DNA of 64,000 bases from Ceratotherium simum simum. Its lineage: Eukaryota; Chordata; Mammalia; Perissodactyla; Rhinocerotidae. The stretch is from contig NW_004454170.1 in assembly GCF_000283155.1 (NCBI RefSeq), forward strand, positions 14,795,304-14,859,303. Reading direction: 5' to 3'. The stretch's first letter is position 1. The number at the start of each line of letters is the position of its first letter. Of this stretch, positions 1 through 10,074 are shown one piece after another. The position numbers and the translations under genes were made by a program. The notes beneath the pieces are model-generated. The model was not told the DNA's origin and did not search any database. It was given only the letters and a program-made list of their open reading frames with translations.

Positions 1-639
1 GTTGTTGGTCTGTGACTGTTCCTTTTGTTGTATCTTATCGGGGGAAGAGTTCACGGGAAAGCTCACTCCGCCATGACACTGATGTCACTCCTTAATAGTA
101 TTTTAAAAAATTAAGAGTTGCTTTAAGTATATAGCACAATCTGAAAATACAGTTTGATGTTTCCTTTTCCCCTATTTACCCTGACTATTCTGTTTTTTTA
201 TCGTAATGGGTTAGCTAGATTTCCAACATAATGTTGTATAATATGTAACTCTAGGGTAATTTTTTGCCGAAAGCACCATCTTTATCATTAGATGAAACAG
301 CCCTACACCTTTTCCTATCCTTCTAAACTAGAATAATGTAATCTAGAAAGAAGCTTGTAGGTTTTTCTTTTTGTTCTCCCTTGAACTTAGGGTAGCCTAG
401 TATAAATGAACTTTATAAGCAGGAAGCTCCCTGATTTCTCTTCTTTGGGACCCACCATGATTTCCCTAATTGTGGAATTAAAATGTGCCTTTTTCACAGC
501 TTGGAAGAAAGAATATGTGGGGACTCCTGTCTCCCTCACTCCCTCCTCCACACACACACTCACCACACACTCACCCCCTAAGAACTTAACCCTCCCTAGT
601 CAGATAATCCTAACTGATCAGGGTGTATGTCTACACACC
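1..639. other. Intronic sequence, nothing recognised
   Basis: AT-rich single-copy-looking sequence upstream of the terminal exon at 2805. No coding exon with good splice sites and no clear repeat was seen, apart from a short CA-rich patch at about 549-575. The open frames here are short and lack coding character. It is called intron only because the plus-strand exon downstream begins with a splice acceptor. Confidence 0.5.
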
Positions 640-1245
640 CACCTGTACCTTCCTGCATGCCTATGTTCCCTTCAGTTTTTCTGGTTTTATAATAGGTCGG
701 TCTTCACTCCCTTCTTTGACTAACTCTACTTATATTTTTTTGTTTTTTTTTTTGGTGAGGAAGTTCAGCCCTGAGCTAACATCCATGGCAATCCTTCTCC
801 TTTTTTTTCCCCTTTTCTCCCCAAAGCCCCAGTAGATAGTTGTACATCATAGTTGCACATCCCTCTAGTTGCTGTGTGTGGGACGCGGCCTCAGCGTGGC
901 CGGAGAAGTGGTGTGGCGGTGCGTGCCGGGATCCCAACCCGGGCCGCCACTGGCAGAGCGCGCACACTTAACCGCTAAGCCACAGGGCCAGCCCCTCTAC
1001 TTATCGTTTAAATCTCAGCTCAGGTGTCACTTTCTGAAGGGAACCCTCAAATCTCCTTATTCTTTACAAGTGTTACAGTTAGAGTTTTCCATTTATTTTC
1101 TGTAATTATTTACAAATGTCATTTTCCCCAACTGGATTATAAGATCCAAAAAGGCAGGTCTGGTGTGTGTTTTTGCCTCGTTTTATCCCTAGCTCCTCAC
1201 ACAGTGCCTGCCACACAGTGGACACTCAGGAGGTATTGATGACTG
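640..1245 (+). repeat. L2 LINE 3' fragment, split by an ERE SINE
   Basis: The parts at 640-733 and 1005-1245 read as one old L2 3' end: a block resembling the L2 'tcagctcaaatgtcacttcc' segment near 1015-1035, then a stretch ending in the typical 'cacagtgcctgccacacagtgg' tail near 1200. An ERE with a 10-base duplication interrupts it. No coding capacity remains. Confidence 0.65.
734..994 (-). mobile_element. ERE SINE (mosaic form), minus strand
   Basis: Read on the minus strand it begins ggggctggccctgtggcttagcg at 994 and carries A-box/B-box-like tRNA-derived sequence, then the 'catacagcaactagagggatg' block. It continues into a second module (reverse of 'gaagttcagccctgagctaacatc', about 757-785) and an A-rich tail seen as a T-run at 734-755. 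The direct repeat ctctacttat occurs at 724-733 and 995-1004. This is a retrotransposed non-autonomous element; the combination of ERE1-type body with the extra tail module is unusual among the copies here. Confidence 0.92.
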
Positions 1246-1759
1246 ACTGCAGAGACTGAGGAGGATGCAGCATGTGGGCGTTGATGCTATTTAAGCACTT
1301 TTTTGTAGGAACCTGAAATGAAATGCCTCTAGTGGTTTTATTGTATATTACAACAGGTGTAACCTACTATTCAGCCTTTCAGTAGATTTTAGAATGATTA
1401 TATCTTATAATTCATAGACCTACAATAATGAAATAGAAGTTTTGTAAATAATCTCAGTTCTTTATGAAAATATTTTATTTAATCAATCACATTAATACCC
1501 ATAAATCATCCAAAATTTTGTATTATCTGCATTTTCACAGCTTACTGAGTGGACTTTTTACTTTTCAAAAAAACATTATCTTAAGATATAGCAATGATAT
1601 GTGCTGTTTAAGAATTATTCTATTTAATATGTTTTCATGTAAAAGCTTTCCTGAATTTATATATTTAATAAATTTGGCATACAATGCAAATTTATATGCA
1701 TTTTAATAGTATTGTTGTTTAGTGTATTTCTTGGCATTTACTAATACCCATTGAGGGTA
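1246..1759. other. Intronic AT-rich sequence, nothing recognised
   Basis: Very AT-rich sequence with no exon, RNA gene or clear repeat that I can support. Confidence 0.4.
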
Positions 1760-1885
1760 GTTTTTTTTTTTTTTTTAATTGAAGTAACATTGGTTTATAA
1801 CATGATTTCTGTGTAGATTACATCATGTTCACCACCCAAAGGCTAATTAGCATCCATCACCATACACATGTGCCCAGGAGGGCAG
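1760..1885 (-). repeat. L1 3'-end fragment, minus strand
   Basis: A T-run at about 1760-1775 followed by 'aattgaagtaacattggttt' and a block about 'gattacatcatgttcaccac' looks like the poly(A) end and 3' UTR of a young L1 in reverse orientation. Only about 125 bases are present. The family assignment is from memory of the ungulate L1 3' UTR. Confidence 0.5.
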
Positions 1886-2109
1886 TTTTGTCAGTTATTA
1901 GAGTCATTCCTTTCAGTTTGGAAAAACGTTTATTTTCTAATAGCACATTTTGCAAAATGAATATATAGAAAAATGTGATTGCATTATTATAAGGCAATCT
2001 TTTACTTTTCAATGTTAATGTTTACTGTTCTGCATTAAAATGATTTTCTTTAATTTTTATTCCTTCATTTTATTGCAAAAACCAGTATGGTTTTGGAAGA
2101 GTGATAGTA

Positions 2110-2755
2110 CAGTAGTCCCCCCTTTTCTGCAAGGGATATGTTCCAAGACCTGCAGTGGATGCCTGAAACCAGATCATACAAACCCTATATAATCTGTGTT
2201 TTTTCCTATACGTATGTACCTATGATAAAGTTTAATTTATAAATTAGGTATTAACAACAACAATAATAAAATAGAACAGTTATAACAATATACTGTAATA
2301 AAAGTTACTATAGATCTTAGTAACCTCAGCATATGATTTTTTTTTCTTTCCTTATTAAGTCAAGAACTTTCACCTTTTCACTTAAAGGAAGCACTTTATG
2401 GCTTCTCTTTGGCATACCCGAATTGCCAGCATCATTACTCTTGTGGGCTTTGGGGCCATTATTAAATAAAATAAGGGTCACTTAAACACAAGCATTGTGG
2501 TACCTTGACACTGGATCTGATAACCAAGATGGCTACTAAGTGACTAAGGGGCGGGTAGCATATACAGCATGGATACGAGGGACAAAGGGATGATTCACGT
2601 ACTGGGCGGGATGGAGCAGGATTTCATCACACTGCTTAGAATGGTGTGAAATTTAAAACTTATGAAGTGTTTATTTCTGGAATTTTCCATTTAATATTTT
2701 TGGGCTATAGTTGACTGCTAGTAACTGAAACCACAGAAAGTGAAACTACTATAAA
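2110..2755 (-). mobile_element. Tigger-family DNA transposon remnant
   Basis: It starts at a TA followed by 'cagtagtccccccttttctg', a Tigger-type terminal inverted repeat. The other end, near 2715-2755 ('gtaactgaaaccacagaaag'), matches the inner part of the reverse-complement end but has lost its outer bases. The internal part contains, on the minus strand at about 2330-2460, a fossil of the transposase N-terminus (Lys/Arg-rich start, then a helix-turn-helix of the pogo/CENP-B type), now frameshifted and incomplete. The transposase gene is mostly deleted, so this is a dead internal-deletion copy. It lies in the last intron and ends only about 50 bases before the splice acceptor at 2803-2804. 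Confidence 0.85.
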
Positions 2756-2804
2756 TTTTTTGAGGTGGAAAGTTGCATGAAGTTGGGTTTTTTTTCTTGT
2801 ACAG

Positions 2805-3211
2805 ATCCTGAAATGGAAAATGAAGAACAGCCATCTGAAAATGATTCTCAGAATCAGAGTGCTGAACAGATGACATCAATTTCTCAGGAGGTTGATTTGG
2901 TTGATCAAGAGTCTCCTGAGGAAAGTTCTCTAAAGTCTCACCCAGAATCATTATCTCCAGCAGATACAGACAATGCTGCAAGTGTTTCTCCTTCCGAACA
3001 GAATTCTAATCCCACAGAAAACCATGAGACCACAAGTCTTGATGGTGAATGTACAGATTTAGATAACCAACTTCAAGAACAATCAGAAACTGAGGAAGAT
3101 TCCAATCCTAATGTTAGCTGGGGTGAAAAGGTCCAGCCTATAGACTCCATATTAGCAGACTGGAATGAAGATATAGAAGCATTTGAAATGATGGAGAAGG
3201 ATGAACTATGA
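2805..3211 (+). CDS. Terminal coding exon of an unidentified acidic protein
   Basis: I did not recognise the gene. A pyrimidine-rich tract and AG (about 2791-2804, ttttttttcttgtacag) form a good splice acceptor. The exon opens inside a codon, so two bases complete a codon begun upstream. It stays open for 135 residues to TGA at 3209-3211. The in-frame ATG at 2765 lies in the intron and is not a credible start. The peptide is Ser/Glu/Asp/Gln-rich: about 39 acidic residues, three Lys and no Arg, so most of it is likely disordered. The last 30 residues differ, with two Trp and hydrophobic/acidic alternation ([17 protein letters not shown] then an EAFEMM segment), which looks like a short helical binding motif. 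The chain ends in KDEL. No membrane segment or folded domain is visible. All other exons lie outside the window to the left. Confidence 0.8.
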
Positions 3212-6200
3212 CTCACTAAAGAATCTAGTGGTAGGTATTTAAAAAGAAAAGGTAAACTGTGGTTAATAGACACCCTAATACTAAGCAGGCTCTCTAATGG
3301 GAGGCTTTAAGTATGGTGATGAGCAACCACGTTCTGACTGGGATGATTAGTTATCATAGGAATCTGGAGCATGCTGTGTTAGAATTGACCTTGCTTAAAA
3401 CTGACCCATCAAAAATGGAAACTCACAGTTCCGCCCTCAAATGATGGCATTGCACACCCTGCAGCACCTCAGGCCAGGAAAAGATTACTGGATGTTCCTA
3501 GGAACCAGATTTCTGCAGTCTCTGGATAGACGAGAAACAAATTCAGTTAATAGTGGGGTGAGGAATAGAAACTTATATAGCTTTCTAATTAAAGGAAGCT
3601 TGACTTTCTTGGTTTTGGGGTTAGAGGCTCTACTGGGAAAACACATGTGAGTATTGTGGGCATTCGGGTTATGCTGCCTTCACAGAAACACTCAAAGTGA
3701 CCTAAGTGGGTATGAAGCAAATGCATTCATGGTGAAAACAGTCTTTTCTCATCACTTTCACTTGCTTCATTGTGTAACAAATGATCAAATGACTTGATTT
3801 TTTTCCTTCTTAACAACGTCCTTTTCATTTAAACCAAAGGTGAAGCCAATGTACTTTCTCAGTGAGTTCTCAGCATAAAGACTAATCATTGGGACCAGGT
3901 AAAAAGGTCATATAATATATTGCGGAAATTGGTTACTTAATACTTTTGAAAAATGGAGCAGGGGAGAAACTATAATTTTGCAATATGAACTTGCCATTGG
4001 GCCTTCCATAAGGAAAGCTGTGACTACTCTCCAGTGGAACTTAAGGCTATATTCTTGTAGGGTAAATTCTTGTAGGGTAAAATTTTCCAGTTCATTTCTC
4101 TTAGAGGTGATTACCTCCAGCCATCAGCCTTATTCCATCCCATGTTTAGTATGCAATTTGAGCCACAAGGCCCATATCGCCAATAGCTGAATACATTTTG
4201 TCCCATTTTTCTATCTTAGGGAGCCATGATAAAACTGTGGTAGTGATCTAAAAATCCTGGGGTAACTACTATTTTTTCTCCTATGGTTTCTGAAGTTGCA
4301 TCTAAGGAGTCTGTCACATTTTCTGTTCAATCATGGTTATTTTTAAGTTTGCTTTTTTTTTTTAACAAATATTCCTTCTGATATGGGCTTGAAAATTAAT
4401 CTATGGTAACCTGTGTAAAAAAACTTACACAGTAGCAACTAATGTATAGCCATATAGCTTAATGAGAAATTTTTTTCTTTTTTTTTGTGGCAGTCTGGTG
4501 CTGGCCACATGTAAGTTTTAAAAACTTTATTGTTGATATCTGTAGACAGCCCTGTAGTTGAAATCATGACTTTACTCATTTTATTTATTTTTTTAAACTT
4601 ACCTGAATGAGTTCTAAAGAAATATTTGTGAGACTTAATTTCCTTTCTCTTTACCATGACATTACATAATAACCTTTTCTTAAAACACAGTTGAGGTACT
4701 GATGAACTTAAACTGTATAGGGAGCTGTTAAAAGAACAGCCATGCTGTATTGTAGTTATGTATATTCATGTACAGTATGTCTTAGATCCCAGGTAAACAC
4801 ATTCTTTTATAAGGGGAGAAATAGCTGCTTTCAAAAATTCCAGCTAAACTTAATTGGGTCAGTGAGTGATAAATTGAATAGAGAATTCACTTGGGGGGGA
4901 AAAGGAGTAGTATACAAGACCTTTAGTGGCCCCTAATTAAACCTTATACCAAAATGGATATTTTTAGTCTCTCTGCATGTGAAATTTGGTGTAAGAAGAT
5001 AGAACTATAATACGTACAGTATACAGAAGGATAGACAAAGAGCTTTGTTCATCTTAATTGCAAAGCTGCCAAAATAGCTGAAGCTTAATGACTTGCCTTG
5101 CCTTGATTTATAGGACTGGGGCATGGAGAAAAGGGGCAGATGTTCCTCTAAAACTTTGATTACAGAAGCCTTGTATACATTGATTTGATTTCTTATTTGT
5201 AGCTCAGAGCCATTGTTGTGTAGATCTAACTTTTCTAAGTTATCAAAACGACGTCATTTTTTTTCCCAGCAAAGATCTTGTGGCATGCAAGGAAAAGCCA
5301 GCTTACTGTCACTCTCCCTTGCTTGGCCGTTAGGGGGAGGTGTTGCCATTCATTGAGGTCTAGAAACAAATTAGTTCACTTGTTTAGAGAAGTGAATCCT
5401 TAAAAAGAGAAAAGAAAGAAAGTAAAAAATTTGACAAATTATACTTAAACCCCAGAAAGAATGATTGATTTTTCCCCAGTTAAGAAAAGAAGGTATAATG
5501 TTCAGCTTCAGAACTCCAACATTGTAATTGACTCTACATGCTTATTCAACATACTGCCACGAAGTTGTTTTTGAGTTCATTAAAAAATTCCAACAGCATT
5601 AGGGATTTTTTTTTTTTATGTTTTGTTTTTTAAATACCTTGTATAGACATTTTATTTACTTCCTAAAGATTCAGGGAATTCTATGAGACCCTGAATTTTA
5701 GAAACATCTGGTCTACCTCAGTTAAATGTCGACTACATAGAAATAGAGCTGAAGTGATCACCACAGCCATAAAATTGTTTGACTAAGAAGGATTTATACA
5801 ATGTTTACAAACCTGGAATCAAGTAAGGATTTTATCTGAAAGTTAAAAGTTAGATATTAGAGCAAGTATTTAATTCAGGTATTTTCAAGTTTTAAAACTT
5901 AACTTTACCTACTAAAAATAGCTATAGTTTTTTCTGTTTAGGAACATTCATTGAAATGATATACCCTAATTTGCAATACTTTTCCCATAAAATTTTAGGT
6001 GTGAAAGAATTGTAATTTACTAGATACATTTGGGATGGGATATTTTGTTGGGTAGGTTTTCTTTTTTCTTTTTAACTTTTAATAGGCTTCCAACAAGAAT
6101 ACAATTATTGTTTCAGAACAAATTATATTTTGACATTATACTTTTCCCTTTTTCTTCACAGTATTAGAGAGTAAAATCAAAAATTGTGCACTCTCTGACT

Positions 6201-6740
6201 TTAACTAAATTCTCTAATTACTCTCTTCAGAATTTTGTAATTTAAATTACCATCACACAGCCCTTTTTATAGTAAAACCAGCATTTCTTCTCTCACCAAA
6301 CTCCATGCCAAATTCCTCATCAAGAAAGCTCAGCGTAAGTAATTCAAATAGTGCTTATAATTTTAGAGGGGGTGGGATTTAGTAAATATTCCAACCGGTC
6401 GTTTTATGTGCAAGGCTTCAGTCAGAACATAGAAAAAAAAACATTCTGTGAATGAAATATTGTATGTTCAGATTTTATAAAAGACATTTTTAAAAGCCCA
6501 ATTTACAGCCGTATATTTTCTTATGATGTAATTTATGAAAAAGATGTCTGTACTAACAGGTGCTGTAACACTACTGTTGTTGGATTTTATTGTTTGGTGA
6601 TAAATGTATACAATATTTCTAAGGGAAACTATGTACTGTGATGTAAAAGTCTGGGCAAAATGTATATAATCCTTGTATATAATTGTGTATTTGATTATAA
6701 CTGATTGTAAAGATTTAATAAAATATGTAAATATTCTAGT
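3212..6740 (+). other. 3' untranslated region of the terminal exon
   Basis: About 3.5 kb of AT-rich sequence follows the stop codon and carries no recognisable SINE, LINE or LTR, in contrast to the dense repeats after 7 kb. Such repeat-poor tracts are typical of long mammalian 3' UTRs. It ends at a canonical AATAAA. AU-rich patches (for example about 4578-4596 with overlapping ATTTA) and several TGTA motifs near the end suggest post-transcriptional control, but this is inference. Splicing within the UTR cannot be excluded. Confidence 0.65.
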
Positions 6741-6745
6741 CTAAT
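6661..6745 (+). promoter_or_regulatory. Poly(A) site with AATAAA and TGTA/Pumilio-like motifs
   Basis: The AATAAA hexamer is at 6717-6722. Two TGTATATA motifs precede it at 6661-6668 and 6674-6681, and TGTAAATA follows at 6726-6733. A T-rich downstream element lies at about 6745-6765. TGTA upstream of a poly(A) signal is the known CFIm (NUDT21) recognition element, and TGTAnATA is the known Pumilio site. Cleavage is expected about 10-25 bases after the hexamer. Confidence 0.7.
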
Positions 6746-7174
6746 TTTAATTTGAATTTTTAGCATCACTTTGCATATCTTTATACTTCGATGTCTTTTA
6801 AAATTTTTTCACCACTCTGTCTTCCCTTTAATTTTCATTTTACTCCAAGGGAGTAAATTTGGGGGACATCTTAGAGTATAGACACACAAACATACATGGA
6901 ACCGTTCCAGAACTCAACTAATGCCAAGGACCCTCAGAGTGGAGTTAGAGTTAGTAATTCACAGTGTCAGTGTTGGTAACAAGTTTATGTTTTGAGTTTA
7001 CTTATATTTAATAAAATCAGTTGTCCTTTCGATATTGTCATCAAAACTAACACTAACCTCTCCTGTTGATTTCAGTGAGGCCATTTCCTTTTAGCAGCCA
7101 CTTTCAGATACTCTGATAACTTGCTTTTCATCTGTACTGTTCCGGGGTTTCTGAGCACAGATATCTTGAAAGAC
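6746..7174. other. Intergenic, nothing recognised
   Basis: AT-rich sequence just beyond the poly(A) site. I see no gene or clear repeat. Confidence 0.4.
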
Positions 7175-7335
7175 CTAATAATAATCACTGTTATTTATTG
7201 ATAATGGCTTTCTTTAAAGGTGAGCAAACTGAGACTCAAACATGTTCTAAGCATCTTACTCAGTCCCACGTTTCATGACTGGACAGTGGAATGGGAGCTG
7301 GTCTGTTCAGAGCCCATGCTCCTTTCGGTGTGCCA
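7175..7335 (-). repeat. MIR SINE fragment, minus strand
   Basis: It contains a diverged form of the reverse MIR core ('gagcaaactgagactcaaac') followed by a block ending 'cagagcccatgctcctt', typical of the reversed MIR 5' part. Confidence 0.5.
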
Positions 7336-7685
7336 ACCTCTCCCTTCCTTTCTCAGTCCTCCTCACCCTCCTCCCACCCCCATTTCAGTCTCTGCTCACC
7401 TTTTATTCAGCCACTACCTTCCTCCCTGGCCTCTTTCTCCCCATCTGAGATTGAAGTTTAGAGATTTAGAGATTCTCAGGTTTTCTGGGCATTAATTCCA
7501 GTCTCAGCGTGTCTCCATTCTTCTAGGACAGTGCACCACTATTTCAGGAAGAGTTAAAGGATCCAGTAGTATCTCTTGGCAGATTTCAAAGGGGGGGTTG
7601 CTTTGCTTTTCTGGGTAAAGCAAACTTAAGAGTTCTGTCTACTAAGAGAAGCTAAGTAGTTTGAGGGTTAATCAAGAATAGTGTC
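7336..7685. other. Intergenic, nothing recognised
   Basis: Includes a C/T-rich patch at about 7340-7440. No coding or repeat signal that I can support. Confidence 0.35.
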
Positions 7686-7988
7686 GGGGCCGGCCCGTGG
7701 CTTAGCGATTAAGTGCGCGCGCTCTACTACTGGTGGCCTGGGCCCGGATCCCGGGCGCGCACCGATGCACGGCTTCTCTGGTCATGCTGAGGCCACGTCC
7801 CACATACAGCAACTAGAAGGACGTGCAACTATGACATACAACTATCTGCTGGGGCTCTGGGGAAAAAGAGGAGGAGGATTGGCAATAGATGTTAGCTCAG
7901 AGTCGGTCTTCCTCAGCAAAAAGAGGAGGATTGGCGTGGATGTTAGCTCAGGGCTGATCTTCCTCGGAAAAAAAAAAAAAAAAAAAAA
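7686..7988 (+). mobile_element. ERE SINE (mosaic form with doubled tail module)
   Basis: The head ggggccggcccgtggcttag, a B-box-like block and 'catacagcaactagaaggac' identify an ERE1-type body. After 'ggggctctggggaaaaag' it runs into two tandem copies of a roughly 50-base module (gaggattggc, then gatgttagctcag, then cttcctc; about 7873-7917 and 7923-7966) that normally sits at the 3' part of the other ERE type, and ends in a pure A-run. No clear target-site duplication was found. Confidence 0.92.
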
Positions 7989-8479
7989 CGTTGGCATCTG
8001 CCTGCTAGTAAGGCTTATGCTTCTCAAAGCCTTGCTCTTGATTTGCCCTAATAAACCTGGAGGTCTGTAGTTTCCATCTACCCTCTTCAATGAAGAAGTA
8101 AATGGGAGGCCACTGATAGATGCTTGGGGACTCTCTTAATCCATAAAAGAATGCACTCGTCATCCCAGATGACAGGGGGAGAACCGCTTACATTTGGAAG
8201 TCCTATCCTTAAATTTAGAAGTGTTATATAGCACATTTCTACCCTCAGTTCAGTCTCGGTGATACTAAGACATAGCAGCAGCAGCAGGTAATGTTGAAAA
8301 AATATTCTAGGTGTAATGGTAGGATGGGATTTCTTAAAAAGATTGAAAACCTCCCTCCCATGGCTGAGGAGAGAACCAAAGTCGCTAAATAGACTAGTCT
8401 AAGATAGAGGAATTTAACACCAATGAACTGGCCGCTACCCTCCCTGCCACCATCACCGCCCTGATCATGGCACATCTTA
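7989..8479. other. Intergenic, nothing recognised
   Basis: Mixed-composition sequence with no gene or clear repeat. Confidence 0.35.
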
Positions 8480-9400
8480 CATATGAACTCCCATCTTTAT
8501 CTTATCTGAGCCTCTAAGAAAAGCCATTGGCCTTAAAGCCCAAGAGGCAATCTGACAAACCCCACAAGCTAGCTTGTTTTATACTCTCCCATCCAGCTTC
8601 TTCCATTTGTAGAGTAGAAGTTCTCAAGTCGTCCCAGACAGCTGCTACCTTTAGAAGGGCTCATCTATTCATTCGGCTACTCTCCTGTCTCACCTGAGGT
8701 ATTACCTAATTGATTCCAGCCCCAATTGTCTTATTGCGTAGTTAAAAACATTTTTAAAACCCTGTGATCTTGGTCTCTAATCATTACTTCCCATTCTTGC
8801 AACTCAATCTTGTCCACTTAGATAATTCTTCAGGACCTTCAATCCATTGATCCTTCTAGTTTCTCAGAATCCATCACCCCTCCTCGTGGCCTCACTTCCC
8901 AACTTACCCACCATTAGCGTTTCTTCCCCTGTTGAGTAACTTGGCAAAACTTTAAATCTTATTAAACCCAACGACCCGCTGATTCTGCACCTAAACTTAA
9001 GTGGCTGTTGAAACTGGAAGAAATCACACCCCAACTGCTAACTGGCCTCAGTTTAAATCATGACCACAAATCTCAAACGAGATTCGGTACTACTCCAAAT
9101 TGCAACCGCATTTCTCTAGCTAATTTATTTTCCCACTCCGAGACAACAGTTTCACACCACCTTTCTTTTCAAATATCCCATACTCCTCCTCTAACTCACC
9201 TGATGACCTCACCATATGAAATATGTTTCATTGAAAAAACAGATGCAGATGGGAATGACCGCAGCTTCCACCAACCTACCTGCCTGCTGAATCCACATGA
9301 TTTGTATTTGCACTTATTATGATAGAAATTTCCCTGCACATCCTCTTAGGACAATCCTCCATTTTTTCTACCTTGATATTGGAGAGCTGGAACCCCCAGA
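8480..9400 (+). repeat. Possible very old LINE-like repeat
   Basis: C-rich, T-rich strand asymmetry over about 900 bases and a segment near 9225-9300 (attgaaaaaacagatgcaga, followed by 'accaacctacctgcctgctg') recall a diverged ancient mammalian LINE coding region. I cannot name the family, and the stretch could instead be unique sequence. Confidence 0.25.
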
Positions 9401-9799
9401 CTCAAACCAGATGGACTGAAAAATGGAAGAATCAGGCTGCTAGGCTCGACCACAAAGGTGAAGGAATTCCCACCCCCCCTTATTAACTACTCCCTCCCAT
9501 GTGCGTGTTCTAACCCTGGAAGGAGCATCAAATTATGTACATCACTGAGAGTTGTAGAAATAAATACTGAGTATTTATTTCTCGGTATTTATGTGTATTT
9601 CCCATACACAGGGATGCCTCATCCAAGATCCAGTAATCTAGGTCTCCCCCAAACCTACAAGAAATGCTGACATACACTCCTTTCAGAGAAATTGGGCAAT
9701 AAAATATTCACCAAAATTCTATGTAACAAACTGTTTTCTTTACGTTTTTTTAATCTGTATTTATTTTTGTCTTATTTCTACTGTTAGTAGAAGTATAAA

Positions 9800-10060
9800 T
9801 TGCTACAATCTTTCTAGAAATCAATTCAACAGTACACATCAAAGCCTTAAAATGGTTTATTTCTTTTAACTCAGTCACCTCCTACTAGAAAGCCAAGGAA
9901 ATGATTAGATGGAAGGACACAGATTTCCATCCTAATATTGTGAATAAGAGTAAAAATTTGGATATAATCTAAATGTCTCTGGGGTAATGGTTAAGAGAAG
10001 TGTGGCACATCAACAAAAAATGTGCATTCATTAAAATGATGTTTATAAAAATTTTTAATA
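9800..10060 (+). repeat. Old L1/HAL1-like 3' fragment
   Basis: A stretch with 'ggatataatctaaatgtctc' and 'aatggttaagagaagtgtgg' corresponds to the L1M/HAL1 3' segment usually read as 'caacctaaatgtccatcaat'. It is strongly diverged. Confidence 0.4.
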
Positions 10061-10074
10061 TCTAAGAGCATGCT

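Noticed and set aside
2765..2804. In-frame ATG upstream of the terminal exon as a translation start
   Set aside because: A strong splice acceptor lies between it and the coding region, and the residues before it look intronic.
7681..8070. 129-codon open frame on the plus strand
   Set aside because: It lies almost wholly within an ERE SINE and its A tail; the same happens at several other ERE copies.
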